DNA of 24,338 bases from Candidatus Dormiibacterota bacterium (GCA_003151665.1 PLYD01000161.1:12406-36743), one strand, 5' to 3'. Counted from the stretch's first letter, positions 14,568 to 21,934 are shown. Translations and numbers: made by a program. Notes: generated by a model from the sequence alone, not told the origin.

Positions 14568-15845
14568 TTATGTAGCGCGCTGTGATCGTCGGCTCCAGGC
14601 GTACTGCGCGCCGACGAGGACGATCATGAGAGCGGCGATGACCGTGAGCCACCAACTGAACTCAGGCGACCCGATCAACGCTGGGCTAGGACCGGCTACT
14701 ACCCCGTTGGGATCGAACAGGACGAAGTAGTCGCCGCCGATCACGAGCACTCGGCCGTCGTCGAGCAGAAGCGAAATCTCTCCATAGGTGTCTGGAACCG
14801 CGGGGGAGGTCGGAGCGACGGACCAGTTATTTCCAGCCGGGTTGTACAACAGCGTTCGAATGCCGTCGGAGGTGAGGAGTCTTCCGTCCGACAGCAGGGT
14901 GGTGCCGGGGGTGAAACCCGAAGCTTGGACGTCCGAAGATCCCGCCGGCATGATGGCACCGGTCTGGAGGACTCCGCTCTGCAGGTTGAAAACGAAGGGT
15001 ATTACGTCCGGTGCTTGGCCCTGTTGTTGTCCGCCGGAGTTGTTGCTTGGAGTCGCTTGGTACCGCTCCATGAACCCCACGATCTGCTCAGCGCGGCTCA
15101 GGAAGGCTGAGTTGACAACGTACCCCGCGGGTGGGAATTTCACGTTGGACCAGGCATTCTTTCTGGGGTCGTACAGAGCGGCGGGCGGAGCCTCGGAGGA
15201 AGAGTTACCGCCAGTGACCAGCACGCGGCCATCTGGAAGGGCGATGACCACTGGGGACGCACTTGCAAAGGCCATTTCCGCTGTCTTCATCCACTTTCCG
15301 CTTCTAGGGTCGAATATCTCTGCCGAGGCTAATTTGCTTTTTGCGTTGCTGCCTCCAATCACCAACACCCGCCCGTCGGCGAGGAGCACGGCGCTCTGCA
15401 GGTAGCGGCTCTGGTTCATCGGAGCCACCTTGGCCCAGGTCCCGCTCGATGGGTCGAAGGTGAGTGCGGTGTTCACGGCCTGAGACGGAGTTGGTTGCGC
15501 GTGAACCCCGGCGTTGGCGTTGACCCCACCGCCGGCAACCAGCACCCGGCCATCAGCCATGACCGTGGCGGTCGGCGAGTTGACAGCCTCGGGCATGTCG
15601 CTGGCCGTCGACCAGCTGCGCTGACGCGGATCATAGATTTCAGTCGTCGACTCTGGGCTCCCATTGAAATTGCTGCTGACGACCATCACACGCCCGTCAT
15701 GGAGCACCACTGCCATTTCTTCTGATCGACCGTTCTCGTTGTGCTGGAACGAGCTCCATGAACCTTGACCCTTGAGTACCGACGCTGGGGAGACGGCACA
15801 GGCCGATATGAAGAGCACCATGCCCGCGATCGCGAGACGCCTCAC
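14568..15845 (-). CDS. Kelch-propeller lipoprotein with C-terminal membrane helix, cassette 2
   Basis: 425 residues from GTG 15843-15845. This start gives a GTGA overlap with the permease stop, has GGAG upstream, and yields a compact signal peptide (MRRLAIAGMVLFISAC, lipobox Cys at 16). An ATG at 15858-15860 would add five residues. About six Kelch repeats are visible (DGRVLVAGG, DGRVLVIGG, DGRVLVTGG, DDGRVLVIGG; IYDPRQRSW, IFDPRSGKW, LYDPRKNAW). A Gln/Asn/Gly-rich loop (SNNSGGQQQGQ) interrupts the fourth or fifth blade. A membrane helix (about 396-416) and the basic tail RRSQRAT end the protein. Paralogue of the Kelch protein in cassette 1, clearly diverged, in the same third position of its operon. 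Confidence 0.91.
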   Translation of the reverse strand: MRRLAIAGMVLFISACAVSPASVLKGQGSWSSFQHNENGRSEEMAVVLHDGRVMVVSSNFNGSPESTTEIYDPRQRSWSTASDMPEAVNSPTATVMADGRVLVAGGGVNANAGVHAQPTPSQAVNTALTFDPSSGTWAKVAPMNQSRYLQSAVLLADGRVLVIGGSNAKSKLASAEIFDPRSGKWMKTAEMAFASASPVVIALPDGRVLVTGGNSSSEAPPAALYDPRKNAWSNVKFPPAGYVVNSAFLSRAEQIVGFMERYQATPSNNSGGQQQGQAPDVIPFVFNLQSGVLQTGAIMPAGSSDVQASGFTPGTTLLSDGRLLTSDGIRTLLYNPAGNNWSVAPTSPAVPDTYGEISLLLDDGRVLVIGGDYFVLFDPNGVVAGPSPALIGSPEFSWWLTVIAALMIVLVGAQYAWSRRSQRAT

Positions 15846-16813
15846 CGGGAGAATCTCCATCTGCCACGAAGAGCACTACCCACCAGTTCGAATGCAAGTG
15901 CCATCGCCACGACGGCAAATGCCGGCACCAAAACCGGCCCCATCTGCTTGTACAGGATGTATCGCCGGGAAAGAGCCAGCAGTTGGCCAAGCTCGAGCTG
16001 CGTGATGATGGGAATACTGTTGTCGCCTTGTTGAACAAGGCTCAGTACCGGGCCCAAAAAGACTTGCAGGTAACCGAGTTCGGCGAGTAGCACGAGGCAA
16101 GCACTAGCCTGGAAGGCGACCTCGATCGTGAGCACGGGACGTAGAAAGGGAACCACGTGGAGTTGGAAGAATCGCAAGCCACCGGTTCCCAGCGCGTCCG
16201 CAGCGGTGGAGAAGGGTTGGGTCCGCACTCGTTCGACGGTCTCCGCCACCAAGACGGCAATATCACGCCAGCCGATCATGGACATTCCGACCACGAAGGC
16301 GAACTCCTTGCCGCGAGGCGCCAGCGCTTCGATCACCACGATTGCGAGCGCAAGGTATGGAAAGCCGATAATCCAGCTCCCGATGCCGTCGCTGATGCTA
16401 GCCACCAAGCGGGACCCGAGGCCCATCGCGAGCCCGGCTATGAGGCCGACAAGGAGCCGCGCCGCGACGACTATGGCAACTAACTCCAGAGACGGGATCA
16501 TGGCGTGCGCCACCAACGCCAGCATGTCTCGCCCGCCCGGGTCGGAGCCAAACAGATAGAAGTGAGTGCCGGCGCTGCGAGGCTCGACTGTCCAAACGTC
16601 GACGTTCGAAAAGGGCCCGAATGGCGGGAGTACGACGTGATTCGTCCCGTGTATGTATCCGAACGCATAGAACGAGCTCGGCGAGACCGAGATGCCCGTG
16701 TACCACTGAGCAGGCTCGGCGAAGCCGACTATCTCGAGTACCGCCAGGGCGGCGAGTAGCCCGAAGCCGGCCACGCCGACGAAACCACGCCAGCGGCGCC
16801 GGATCCAACTCAT
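15842..16813 (-). CDS. DppC/OppC-type ABC permease, cassette 2
   Basis: 323 residues. An N-terminal helix (about 10-30) is followed by an extracytoplasmic loop with FYLFGSDPGGRDML and a five-helix transport domain. GSWIIGFPYLALAIVVIE and the EAA-like loop FSTAADALGTGGLRFFQLHV are recognisable. Start ATG 16811-16813 overlaps the stop of the DppB-type gene (ATGA); the frame stays open upstream to 16855. It is paralogous to the protein at 11952-12926, with shared landmarks GGRD, GFPYLALA, GWRDIA and LELGQ-type segments. Middle gene of the second permease-Kelch operon. Confidence 0.92.
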   Translation of the reverse strand: MSWIRRRWRGFVGVAGFGLLAALAVLEIVGFAEPAQWYTGISVSPSSFYAFGYIHGTNHVVLPPFGPFSNVDVWTVEPRSAGTHFYLFGSDPGGRDMLALVAHAMIPSLELVAIVVAARLLVGLIAGLAMGLGSRLVASISDGIGSWIIGFPYLALAIVVIEALAPRGKEFAFVVGMSMIGWRDIAVLVAETVERVRTQPFSTAADALGTGGLRFFQLHVVPFLRPVLTIEVAFQASACLVLLAELGYLQVFLGPVLSLVQQGDNSIPIITQLELGQLLALSRRYILYKQMGPVLVPAFAVVAMALAFELVGSALRGRWRFSR

Positions 16814-17847
16814 GCAGGGCTGATCCTGAGCTCGTTGAGTCGGGGATCGAGCCACTGTTGGAGGAGCTTCGCCATCGCTTCCAGGATCAGCAATATCGCG
16901 GCCATCGCCGCGACTAGGCCGATCGCCAAGTCAGGTTGGAAATGGCCGGGCTGATCCGGGTAAGCGATTCCGATCGCCAGCACCAGCTGCATCCCCAGCC
17001 CCGGGTAAGCGAAGAAGAACTCAACCAGCGGCAATGAGCCGATCATCAACCGGAAAGAGGCGATCCAGCCGGCCGTAAGACTCGGCGCGGCGGGGCGCAC
17101 GATATGGCGATTGACGACCTGGCGCCAGGGCAACCCTTTGGCCTTGGCAGTCCGTACGTGATCCTCCCCCTGCGCGTCTTGAAGCGTCAAGCGAGCTCGG
17201 CGGTATACGTATGCGGCTGGGCGGATCGAGAGCACGAGGGCCGCCCAGGCCGCTTGCACTGGGTCGACGTTGCCGTAAGATCCGCCGACCGCAAAACCAG
17301 TGATGTTGAACACTTGGGCTTGGAGTTCCTGGACCAGGACCGCCGTCAGGAACGTTGGAAAGACCCAGATCACGGCGGCGGCGAAGCCAAGGGCCACCAG
17401 AGATCGTCTTTTCTGCGAGACGGTGATATACGCCGCGCCCAGCCCGATGAAGGTTCCGACGACGGTGCCAGCCAGCATCACAGCCAAGCTGCGTTCAGCC
17501 GCCGTGATGATGGTCGAGGCCAGGGCGGAGGCGTTCAAGGTCTGGGCCGAGGCGCCGCTAAGAAACCCAGTTGAGGTGCGCTCAGCGTAGGTGACGACCA
17601 GCCAGGTCGCCATCAGAACGCCACTCATCTTGAACCCGAGAATGCTAAGGAACCCGACTCGTGCCCAGATTCGGATGAAATGCGAAAAGACCAGCACGAT
17701 GCCAAGGCTTGCGATGAGCACTAGAAGGCTGAGGTTGTACCAAAGCACTTCGCCCCCAATTTTGATCCTCTGCCAACCAAATGGGATGACCCCGAGCGGA
17801 TGCGGGTATTCGAGGATGGTTCTCGACGACGACTGCCGGCCGATCAT
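16810..17847 (-). CDS. DppB/OppB-type ABC permease, cassette 2
   Basis: 345 residues if started at ATG 17845-17847. The paralogue in cassette 1 aligns only from MLWYNLSLL, so GTG 17746-17748, preceded by GGGGGC, is an equally likely start. Six membrane segments are visible, with the EAA-like loop AKAKGLPWRQVVNRHIVRP and the conserved FRLMIGSLPLVEFFFAYPGLG. First gene of the minus-strand cassette. It is preceded at 17885-17952 by three perfect inverted repeats, a likely control region. No ATPase or peptide-binding protein gene accompanies it. Confidence 0.9.
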   Translation of the reverse strand: MIGRQSSSRTILEYPHPLGVIPFGWQRIKIGGEVLWYNLSLLVLIASLGIVLVFSHFIRIWARVGFLSILGFKMSGVLMATWLVVTYAERTSTGFLSGASAQTLNASALASTIITAAERSLAVMLAGTVVGTFIGLGAAYITVSQKRRSLVALGFAAAVIWVFPTFLTAVLVQELQAQVFNITGFAVGGSYGNVDPVQAAWAALVLSIRPAAYVYRRARLTLQDAQGEDHVRTAKAKGLPWRQVVNRHIVRPAAPSLTAGWIASFRLMIGSLPLVEFFFAYPGLGMQLVLAIGIAYPDQPGHFQPDLAIGLVAAMAAILLILEAMAKLLQQWLDPRLNELRISPA

Positions 17848-17884
17848 GCCTGGATGCCGTGAAAAACAGTTACCGCTGCGTAGC

Positions 17885-17952
17885 CGAGCCGCCGCGGCGG
17901 CTCGTTATCTTGCCACCTCCGCTAGGAGGTCAAAACGGACCACTTTGGTCCG
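17885..17952. promoter_or_regulatory. Three consecutive inverted repeats upstream of cassette 2
   Basis: Within 68 bases lie a perfect 20-bp palindrome, CGAGCCGCCGCGGCGGCTCG (17885-17904); ACCTCC-GCTA-GGAGGT (17915-17930); and CGGACCA-CTT-TGGTCCG (17936-17952). They start 38 bases before the first possible start codon of the permease operon. They could be operators or RNA hairpins in the leader. Nothing equivalent precedes cassette 1. Confidence 0.55.
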
Positions 17953-18075
17953 CACACTCAAATGCTTAATCCAGGCATGCCCGTGCCCCGATTCGCAGTC
18001 CTCGATATCGTGGCCGTAATCGGCAGTGACAATTCGGTCTGGGGTCGGCAAGGAGTGGATCGTCCCTGAGCGCAA

Positions 18076-18089
18076 TCTCGAACCAACGG
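18076..18089 (+). other. Exact 14-bp copy of the tRNA-Val T-arm
   Basis: TCTCGAACCAACGG is identical to 20656-20669 inside tRNA-Val. The flanks differ and cannot fold as a tRNA. It may be a secondary or decayed attachment site. Around it, 17953-18325 has no convincing gene; a minus-strand frame at 17966-18262 is Arg-rich and unlikely to be coding. Confidence 0.45.
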
Positions 18090-18325
18090 GGCAACGTTTG
18101 CCTGAGCCGCACCAGGGCCAGCGTCGTCGCTCCGCGTTTCCGTGTCCGGTGAACTAGTCGGTCGCGAGAGCTATGTGGTGCTTGATGAACTCGACTGGCA
18201 CCTCTAGCGCCTGAGATCAGATCCCGCCGCAGTCGCGTCCGTGACGAGGGGCTGACCTGCACGACCGCCGACGGTGCCGGCCCGAGTCCGCGGGCAGGAC
18301 GGCGGATAGCCCCGATGAGATCAGA

Positions 18326-18359
18326 AGACGCAAATAAGACGGCATAAGACGCAGATAAG
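18326..18359 (+). repeat. Phased AGACGC direct repeats
   Basis: AGACGC at 18326, AGACGG at 18337 and AGACGC at 18347, spaced 11 and 10 bases. The longer unit AAGACGCAAATAAG / AAGACGCAGATAAG recurs at a distance of 21. The spacing of about one helical turn places them on one face of the DNA. They are related to the AGTCGC array 110 bases downstream. Confidence 0.7.
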
Positions 18360-18452
18360 GCTCTGCTGGCCGGTCATTTTCTGCCTGTCCTATGCAGATT
18401 AAGTAAGTAGAGGCCGGCTGCTGTCGGGATCCAATAGCCGACCCGCTGAGAT

Positions 18453-18496
18453 CAGTAGTCGCAGAAGAGTCGCTCAGTAGTCGCAGAAGAGTCGCT
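18453..18496 (+). repeat. Perfect 22-bp tandem duplication with AGTCGC every 11 bp
   Basis: The 22-bp unit CAGTAGTCGCAGAAGAGTCGC+T occurs twice in perfect tandem (18453-18474, 18475-18496). Each unit contains AGTCGC twice, giving starts at 18457, 18468, 18479 and 18490, exactly 11 bp apart. The array ends 80 bases before the ribbon-helix-helix gene. An operator or iteron function for that protein is inferred. The sequence is too short and uniform to be CRISPR. Confidence 0.9.
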
Positions 18497-18576
18497 GTGC
18501 GACGGCCGTTTCGCCTTGCCGGGTGGCAGATCAGTTAGTAGGGGCGGTGTGCGCCGCCGACCAAAAGGAGGAGTGA

Positions 18577-18918
18577 ATGACCGCGGGCGCCCAAATGCAG
18601 ATGAAGACTCGGATTGCTACGGACCTGAAGCGCGAGGTCGAGGCCTTGGCTAAACGCCGCCGGGTCTCGGTCAGCAGGCTCGTTGAGGCTTTGCTCCAGC
18701 GTGAGCTCGGCGAGGACTACGTGTCGGATGCTGTGCCCGACGAACACGCCGTCCGGGAGATGACGATTCTGTTGGCCGTCGAGCTGTCGCTGAAACTCCA
18801 CGAAGCAAACACACCGGGTGGTCCATCGCTCTCGAAGCGTCTCCTTGATGCTGCTGGGGATGCGGCAATCCAGAGGCTGGAAATGGTCGACGCCGCTCTG
18901 CGAGCACGCCCAGAGTGA
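18577..18918 (+). CDS. Ribbon-helix-helix DNA-binding protein
   Basis: 113 residues. The N-terminal 45 residues fit the Arc/CopG/MobC-type ribbon-helix-helix fold: strand MKTRIATDL, helix KREVEALAKRR, turn VSVSR, helix LVEALLQRELG. The rest (about 60-113) is helical, with no known motif. An ideal ribosome-binding site (AGGAGG, 18566-18571) lies six bases before the ATG. The stop overlaps the next start (GTGA), and that gene in turn overlaps the recombinase, so it belongs to a three-gene mobility operon. It may be an autoregulator, an accessory (directionality-type) factor of the recombinase, or an oriT-binding MobC-like protein. The phased repeats upstream are its obvious candidate site. Confidence 0.86.
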   Translation: MTAGAQMQMKTRIATDLKREVEALAKRRRVSVSRLVEALLQRELGEDYVSDAVPDEHAVREMTILLAVELSLKLHEANTPGGPSLSKRLLDAAGDAAIQRLEMVDAALRARPE

Positions 18919-19121
18919 CCAAGCCATCGCGCCGCGTTGCACCACCCCGCCCCGCCGGCGGCGGCGGAAAGGGGCCGGACGCCTCCCCCACCTTCGCCAC
19001 CCTTCACTCACAGGTCAGCAATCCGGCGGACGTAGAGCAGCTGCTTGATGCCTTGTGGAGCGACCTCGCTCGGGTCATCGCCGCGAGCCGAGGTCGAGTA
19101 GCTGGCGGTAAAGGCGCTTGA
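18915..19121 (+). CDS. Small protein between RHH gene and recombinase
   Basis: 68 residues from GTG 18915-18917. The N-terminal half is basic and Pro/Gly-rich; the C-terminal half is a predicted amphipathic helix (VEQLLDALWSDLARVIAASR). It overlaps the upstream stop by four bases (GTGA) and the recombinase TTG start by four bases (TTGA). Both couplings are unlikely to be accidental and are the main support for coding. No family is recognised; a role with the recombinase is inferred from position. Confidence 0.62.
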   Translation: MTKPSRRVAPPRPAGGGGKGPDASPTFATLHSQVSNPADVEQLLDALWSDLARVIAASRGRVAGGKGA

Positions 19122-20683
19122 CGCCTGAGTGGTCGCCACGCATGCTGGACTGTCGACGGGTGAACAAACCGCGACAGTCGCCTGATGCCAGCGTGGCGCT
19201 CATCTACGTGAGGCAGTCTCGCCACAAGGAAGGCGAGCGCACCGTCTCGCCCGAGGTCCAGGAGCAGCAGTGCCGCGCTCTTCCTGCGGTGGCCGCTTGT
19301 GACGAGATCGAGATATTCATCGACCTCGACGTCAGCGGCGGCAAGCTGAAGGGTCGGAAGGCCTTCCTTGCTCTGATCGAGCGAGTCAAGGGGGGCGGCG
19401 TCAGCGTGGTGGCCGCCTACGACCAATCACGCGGCTTTCGGAATACCTCGGACGCGCTGGATTTCTACGCGCTCATGGAGAAACGCTCCGAAATCGAGGT
19501 TGTCTTTGTGCACGGTCGATTCGACCGCTCGCCTGCGGGCGAGTTCACATACACAACCCTGGCCGCGGCTCACGCCATGGAGCGGCGCATGACCGGCGAG
19601 AAAATTCGCGACGCGTACCGGTATGCGACCCAGCGTGGTGAGATGGTCGGCCAGGTGCCCGGTGGTTACATCCGTAACCCGGACGGTTCTATTTCCGTCG
19701 ACGAGGAAGTCGCTCCAGTGATCCGGCGAGTCTTTGAGATGTACGCGACCGGTCGGTTCACCGCACGAGACATCGCGCGACGGTTCAACGCCGAAAGCGT
19801 GCCCAAGCTGCCTCGCTCTCGGGGCGCCGCCTGGCACTGGCACAGCATCGCCGAGATCCTGCGCAACGTCGCCTATGCGGGGATGGCCTTCTCCGAGAGC
19901 CGCCGACGCGGTGGCCACGGGCGGCTCATTCCGGCCGCATGGCCGGCGCTGGTCAGCGATAGCGCGTGGAGGGCTGCCCAGTCTGTGGCAGACCGACGCC
20001 GAGGAAGCGGCGGCCACCGTCGGAGGCTTGGCCAAGAGTTTCCGTACGCCTTCAAGGGACTGCTCCGCTGCTCCTGTGGTGAGCGGCTCCACGGCGCCGG
20101 CAAGACCGGGCGGAAGGGTGTCTATTACGCCTGCCGCCACGGGCGCGAGAAGCTCGTCGCCTGTGCCGAGCGCTGGGTCCGAGAGGAGGACATCGCACCC
20201 TGGGCCCGCGCGCTGCTTGTGGCGCTGGAGGGATTGCAGCCGGCCGACTTTGCGCATCGCATCGACCTGATGAGCTCAAACCCGCCTGCCGATTCCCTAG
20301 GCGCCATCGAGTCGATCGACCGCAGCCTGGGCAGGCTCAACCAGCTGTTTTTGTGGGGCCACTGGGACGAGGCTCGTTATCGCGCCGAGCGGGAGCGTCT
20401 CGAAGCAATGCGCAAAGAGCTTGAAGACGCCGCGGGCCCGGAGCGCATCGATCCGAAGCTTACTGGCCTGATCACCGCCTGGGACACCGGTGACGGCTTT
20501 GTGCGCCGCGAGCTGCTGGCCACAATGTTTTCGGACATCCACATCCGCGAGGGTCGCGTCGTCGGCTACACGCCGCGCCCAGAGAGGCAGGCCCAAGTCA
20601 CGCGACTGATCGACACCGTGCTGTGGAAAGTGTCTGCAGAGGTGGGCGGTGATGGTCTCGAACCAACGGCCTCCTGGGTGTAA
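19118..20683 (+). CDS. Large serine recombinase (site-specific integrase)
   Basis: 521 residues. The N-terminal resolvase domain (about 25-165) has catalytic Ser34 in YVRQSRHKEG and the Arg-rich FDRSPAGEF and MTGEKIRDA parts of the active site. The recombinase domain (about 180-285) begins QVPGGYIRNPDG. A zinc ribbon follows with Cys318, Cys320, Cys339 and Cys349, then a coiled-coil helix (about 395-430, YRAERERLEAMRKEL). The last 13 codons are the antisense of the tRNA-Val 3' portion; VGGDGLEPTASWV is the kind of tail tRNA-overlapping frames give. The start TTG 19118-19120 couples to the preceding ORF; ATG 19142 is an alternative. It probably catalyses insertion of its element at this tRNA. 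Confidence 0.96.
   Translation: MTPEWSPRMLDCRRVNKPRQSPDASVALIYVRQSRHKEGERTVSPEVQEQQCRALPAVAACDEIEIFIDLDVSGGKLKGRKAFLALIERVKGGGVSVVAAYDQSRGFRNTSDALDFYALMEKRSEIEVVFVHGRFDRSPAGEFTYTTLAAAHAMERRMTGEKIRDAYRYATQRGEMVGQVPGGYIRNPDGSISVDEEVAPVIRRVFEMYATGRFTARDIARRFNAESVPKLPRSRGAAWHWHSIAEILRNVAYAGMAFSESRRRGGHGRLIPAAWPALVSDSAWRAAQSVADRRRGSGGHRRRLGQEFPYAFKGLLRCSCGERLHGAGKTGRKGVYYACRHGREKLVACAERWVREEDIAPWARALLVALEGLQPADFAHRIDLMSSNPPADSLGAIESIDRSLGRLNQLFLWGHWDEARYRAERERLEAMRKELEDAAGPERIDPKLTGLITAWDTGDGFVRRELLATMFSDIHIREGRVVGYTPRPERQAQVTRLIDTVLWKVSAEVGGDGLEPTASWV
20642..20657 (+). other. Candidate right attachment site inside tRNA-Val
   Basis: GTGGGCGGTGATGGTC is the antisense of the acceptor and T-stem 3' strand of tRNA-Val and also part of the recombinase coding end. 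It matches 14464-14479 at 15 of 16 positions. If this is attR, the tRNA 3' end seen now was brought in by the element, which keeps the tRNA functional. Confidence 0.52.
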
Positions 20684-20715
20684 ACCAGGCGCTCTACCAA
20701 CTGAGCTAACCGCCC
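20643..20715 (-). tRNA. tRNA-Val (UAC)
   Basis: 73 bases fold as a cloverleaf: acceptor GGGCGGT/ACCGCCC, D-arm GCTC-AGTTGGTA-GAGC, anticodon arm CCTGG-TTTACAC-CCAGG with anticodon TAC, variable AGGCC, T-arm GTTGG-TTCGAGA-CCATC with one T-T mismatch, discriminator A. CCA is not encoded (the next bases read CCT). It lies 16 bases after the S41 protease gene in the same direction. Its 3' 41 bases overlap the end of the recombinase gene on the other strand. Confidence 0.97.
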
Positions 20716-20731
20716 TTAGGGAACGCTCAGT

Positions 20732-21934
20732 TTACCCAGCGAGTGCTGTTAGAGCCGCGTTCAACTGAGTATCCTTCGCGAAGCCGGCTGCGGGCTTGGT
20801 GACGTCGAATTCGTCGTTCGGGCTGGCCAGCGTCACCGTGATGTCAGGGGTCAACCCCTTGTGATCGATGGTGACCCCGTTAGACAGGTACCAGCGCTTG
20901 ATCGTGAGATGGAGGTCCGCACCGTCGCCCAGTGGAAAGTCCAGCTGCACCGAACCCTTGCCAAAGGTCGTCGTACCCACGAGCTTGGCCCGCTGGTGGA
21001 CCTGTAAAGACCCGGCGGTGATCTCAGACGCCGAGGCGCTGTTCCCATTCACGAGCACCACCAGGGGGAGTGTGGGCGCCTCGGGTTGCCCATTCGCGTC
21101 GGTGCGATCGACGCTGCCGTTTCGGTCGCGAAGCTCGAAGGTCTCCCCGCTGGTCACAAACTCGCTGATGACATCGTTGGCCGCCGAGATGTAGCCGCCT
21201 GGGTCGTCACGAAGGTCGAGAACGACGCCCTTCGCCCCTTTGAGCCCATCTGATAGAGCCTTGGCGAACTCCGTCGACGTGTTCCCGCCGAACTGGTAGA
21301 TGCGCAGATAGAGCACGTGGTCGCCGATCACCGCCGAGCGGACCGAGGGCACCACGATCTCAGCGCGGGTGATGGTCACCATGAAAGTCGTAGTGCCGCG
21401 CCCGATGGTGAGGATGACTTTGGTTCCGTTCGGACCCTGGATGGCCGCCGTCGCTTGATCGGCGGTGACCCCTTTCATGTCCTGATCCCCCACCTTCAGT
21501 ATCTGATCCCCGGCCTGCAGCCCGGCCTTGGACGCCGGCGAATCGGGCAACGTGCCGGTGATCACGGGGTACCCGGCGCTGAAAGTGAGATAGATGCCGA
21601 CGCCCGAGTACTGGCCCTGCAATGAGTCCTGGAGCTTCTTGAATGCTGCGGGGTCGTAGTAGGCGGAAAACGGGTCGCCGAGCGCAGCGACCAGGCCCTG
21701 CACGGTGCCATGCGAGAGCTTGGTCGCATCGAGGTTCTTGTCGACGTAGTTCGCCTGGATCACCTGGATCGCCCGCTGAAGCTCGGTGGTGTCGACCCGG
21801 CCGACGGAATGTTGTGCCAGGTATGGCACGAACGGCGAGGCAGGAAAAGCTTGATCGACGTACAGGCCCGAGACGAAACCAAGGACCGCGACCACCAAGA
21901 AGGCGCCGCCCCAACGGGCAGCGCGGAGTTTCAT
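20732..21934 (-). CDS. S41-family C-terminal processing protease
   Basis: 400 residues. One N-terminal membrane anchor (about 8-28) precedes an extracytoplasmic serine protease. In order: a helical region (about 48-95, with GLVAALGDPFSAYYDP), a PDZ domain (about 105-190, YSGVGIYLTF; ASKAGLQAGDQILKV), and the catalytic core with VLDLRDDPGGY, the nucleophile Ser near 300 in NGNSASASEITAG, and the general-base Lys near 325 in TTFGKGSVQ. Such proteases trim or degrade envelope proteins. Last protein gene of the ftsE-ftsX-M23-S41 cluster, 27 bases after the peptidoglycan-hydrolase gene, so a role in the same division or wall-remodelling process is likely. Confidence 0.96.
   Translation of the reverse strand: MKLRAARWGGAFLVVAVLGFVSGLYVDQAFPASPFVPYLAQHSVGRVDTTELQRAIQVIQANYVDKNLDATKLSHGTVQGLVAALGDPFSAYYDPAAFKKLQDSLQGQYSGVGIYLTFSAGYPVITGTLPDSPASKAGLQAGDQILKVGDQDMKGVTADQATAAIQGPNGTKVILTIGRGTTTFMVTITRAEIVVPSVRSAVIGDHVLYLRIYQFGGNTSTEFAKALSDGLKGAKGVVLDLRDDPGGYISAANDVISEFVTSGETFELRDRNGSVDRTDANGQPEAPTLPLVVLVNGNSASASEITAGSLQVHQRAKLVGTTTFGKGSVQLDFPLGDGADLHLTIKRWYLSNGVTIDHKGLTPDITVTLASPNDEFDVTKPAAGFAKDTQLNAALTALAG

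Noticed and set aside
18060..18140. Second tRNA gene around the 14-bp T-arm copy
   Set aside because: No pairing acceptor, D-arm or anticodon arm can be formed on the minus strand; only the T-arm core matches.
17966..18262. 98-codon minus-strand frame
   Set aside because: Arg-rich with no hydrophobic or helical pattern, it overlaps att-like sequence and lacks a ribosome-binding site. It is most likely non-coding.
18453..18496. CRISPR-like repeat
   Set aside because: Only two 22-bp units in direct contact without spacers, and no cas genes. The 11-bp inner periodicity points to protein-binding sites.
19427..20257. 276-codon minus-strand frame opposite the recombinase
   Set aside because: The recombinase on the plus strand has intact catalytic and zinc-ribbon motifs. 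The antisense frame has none and is a shadow.
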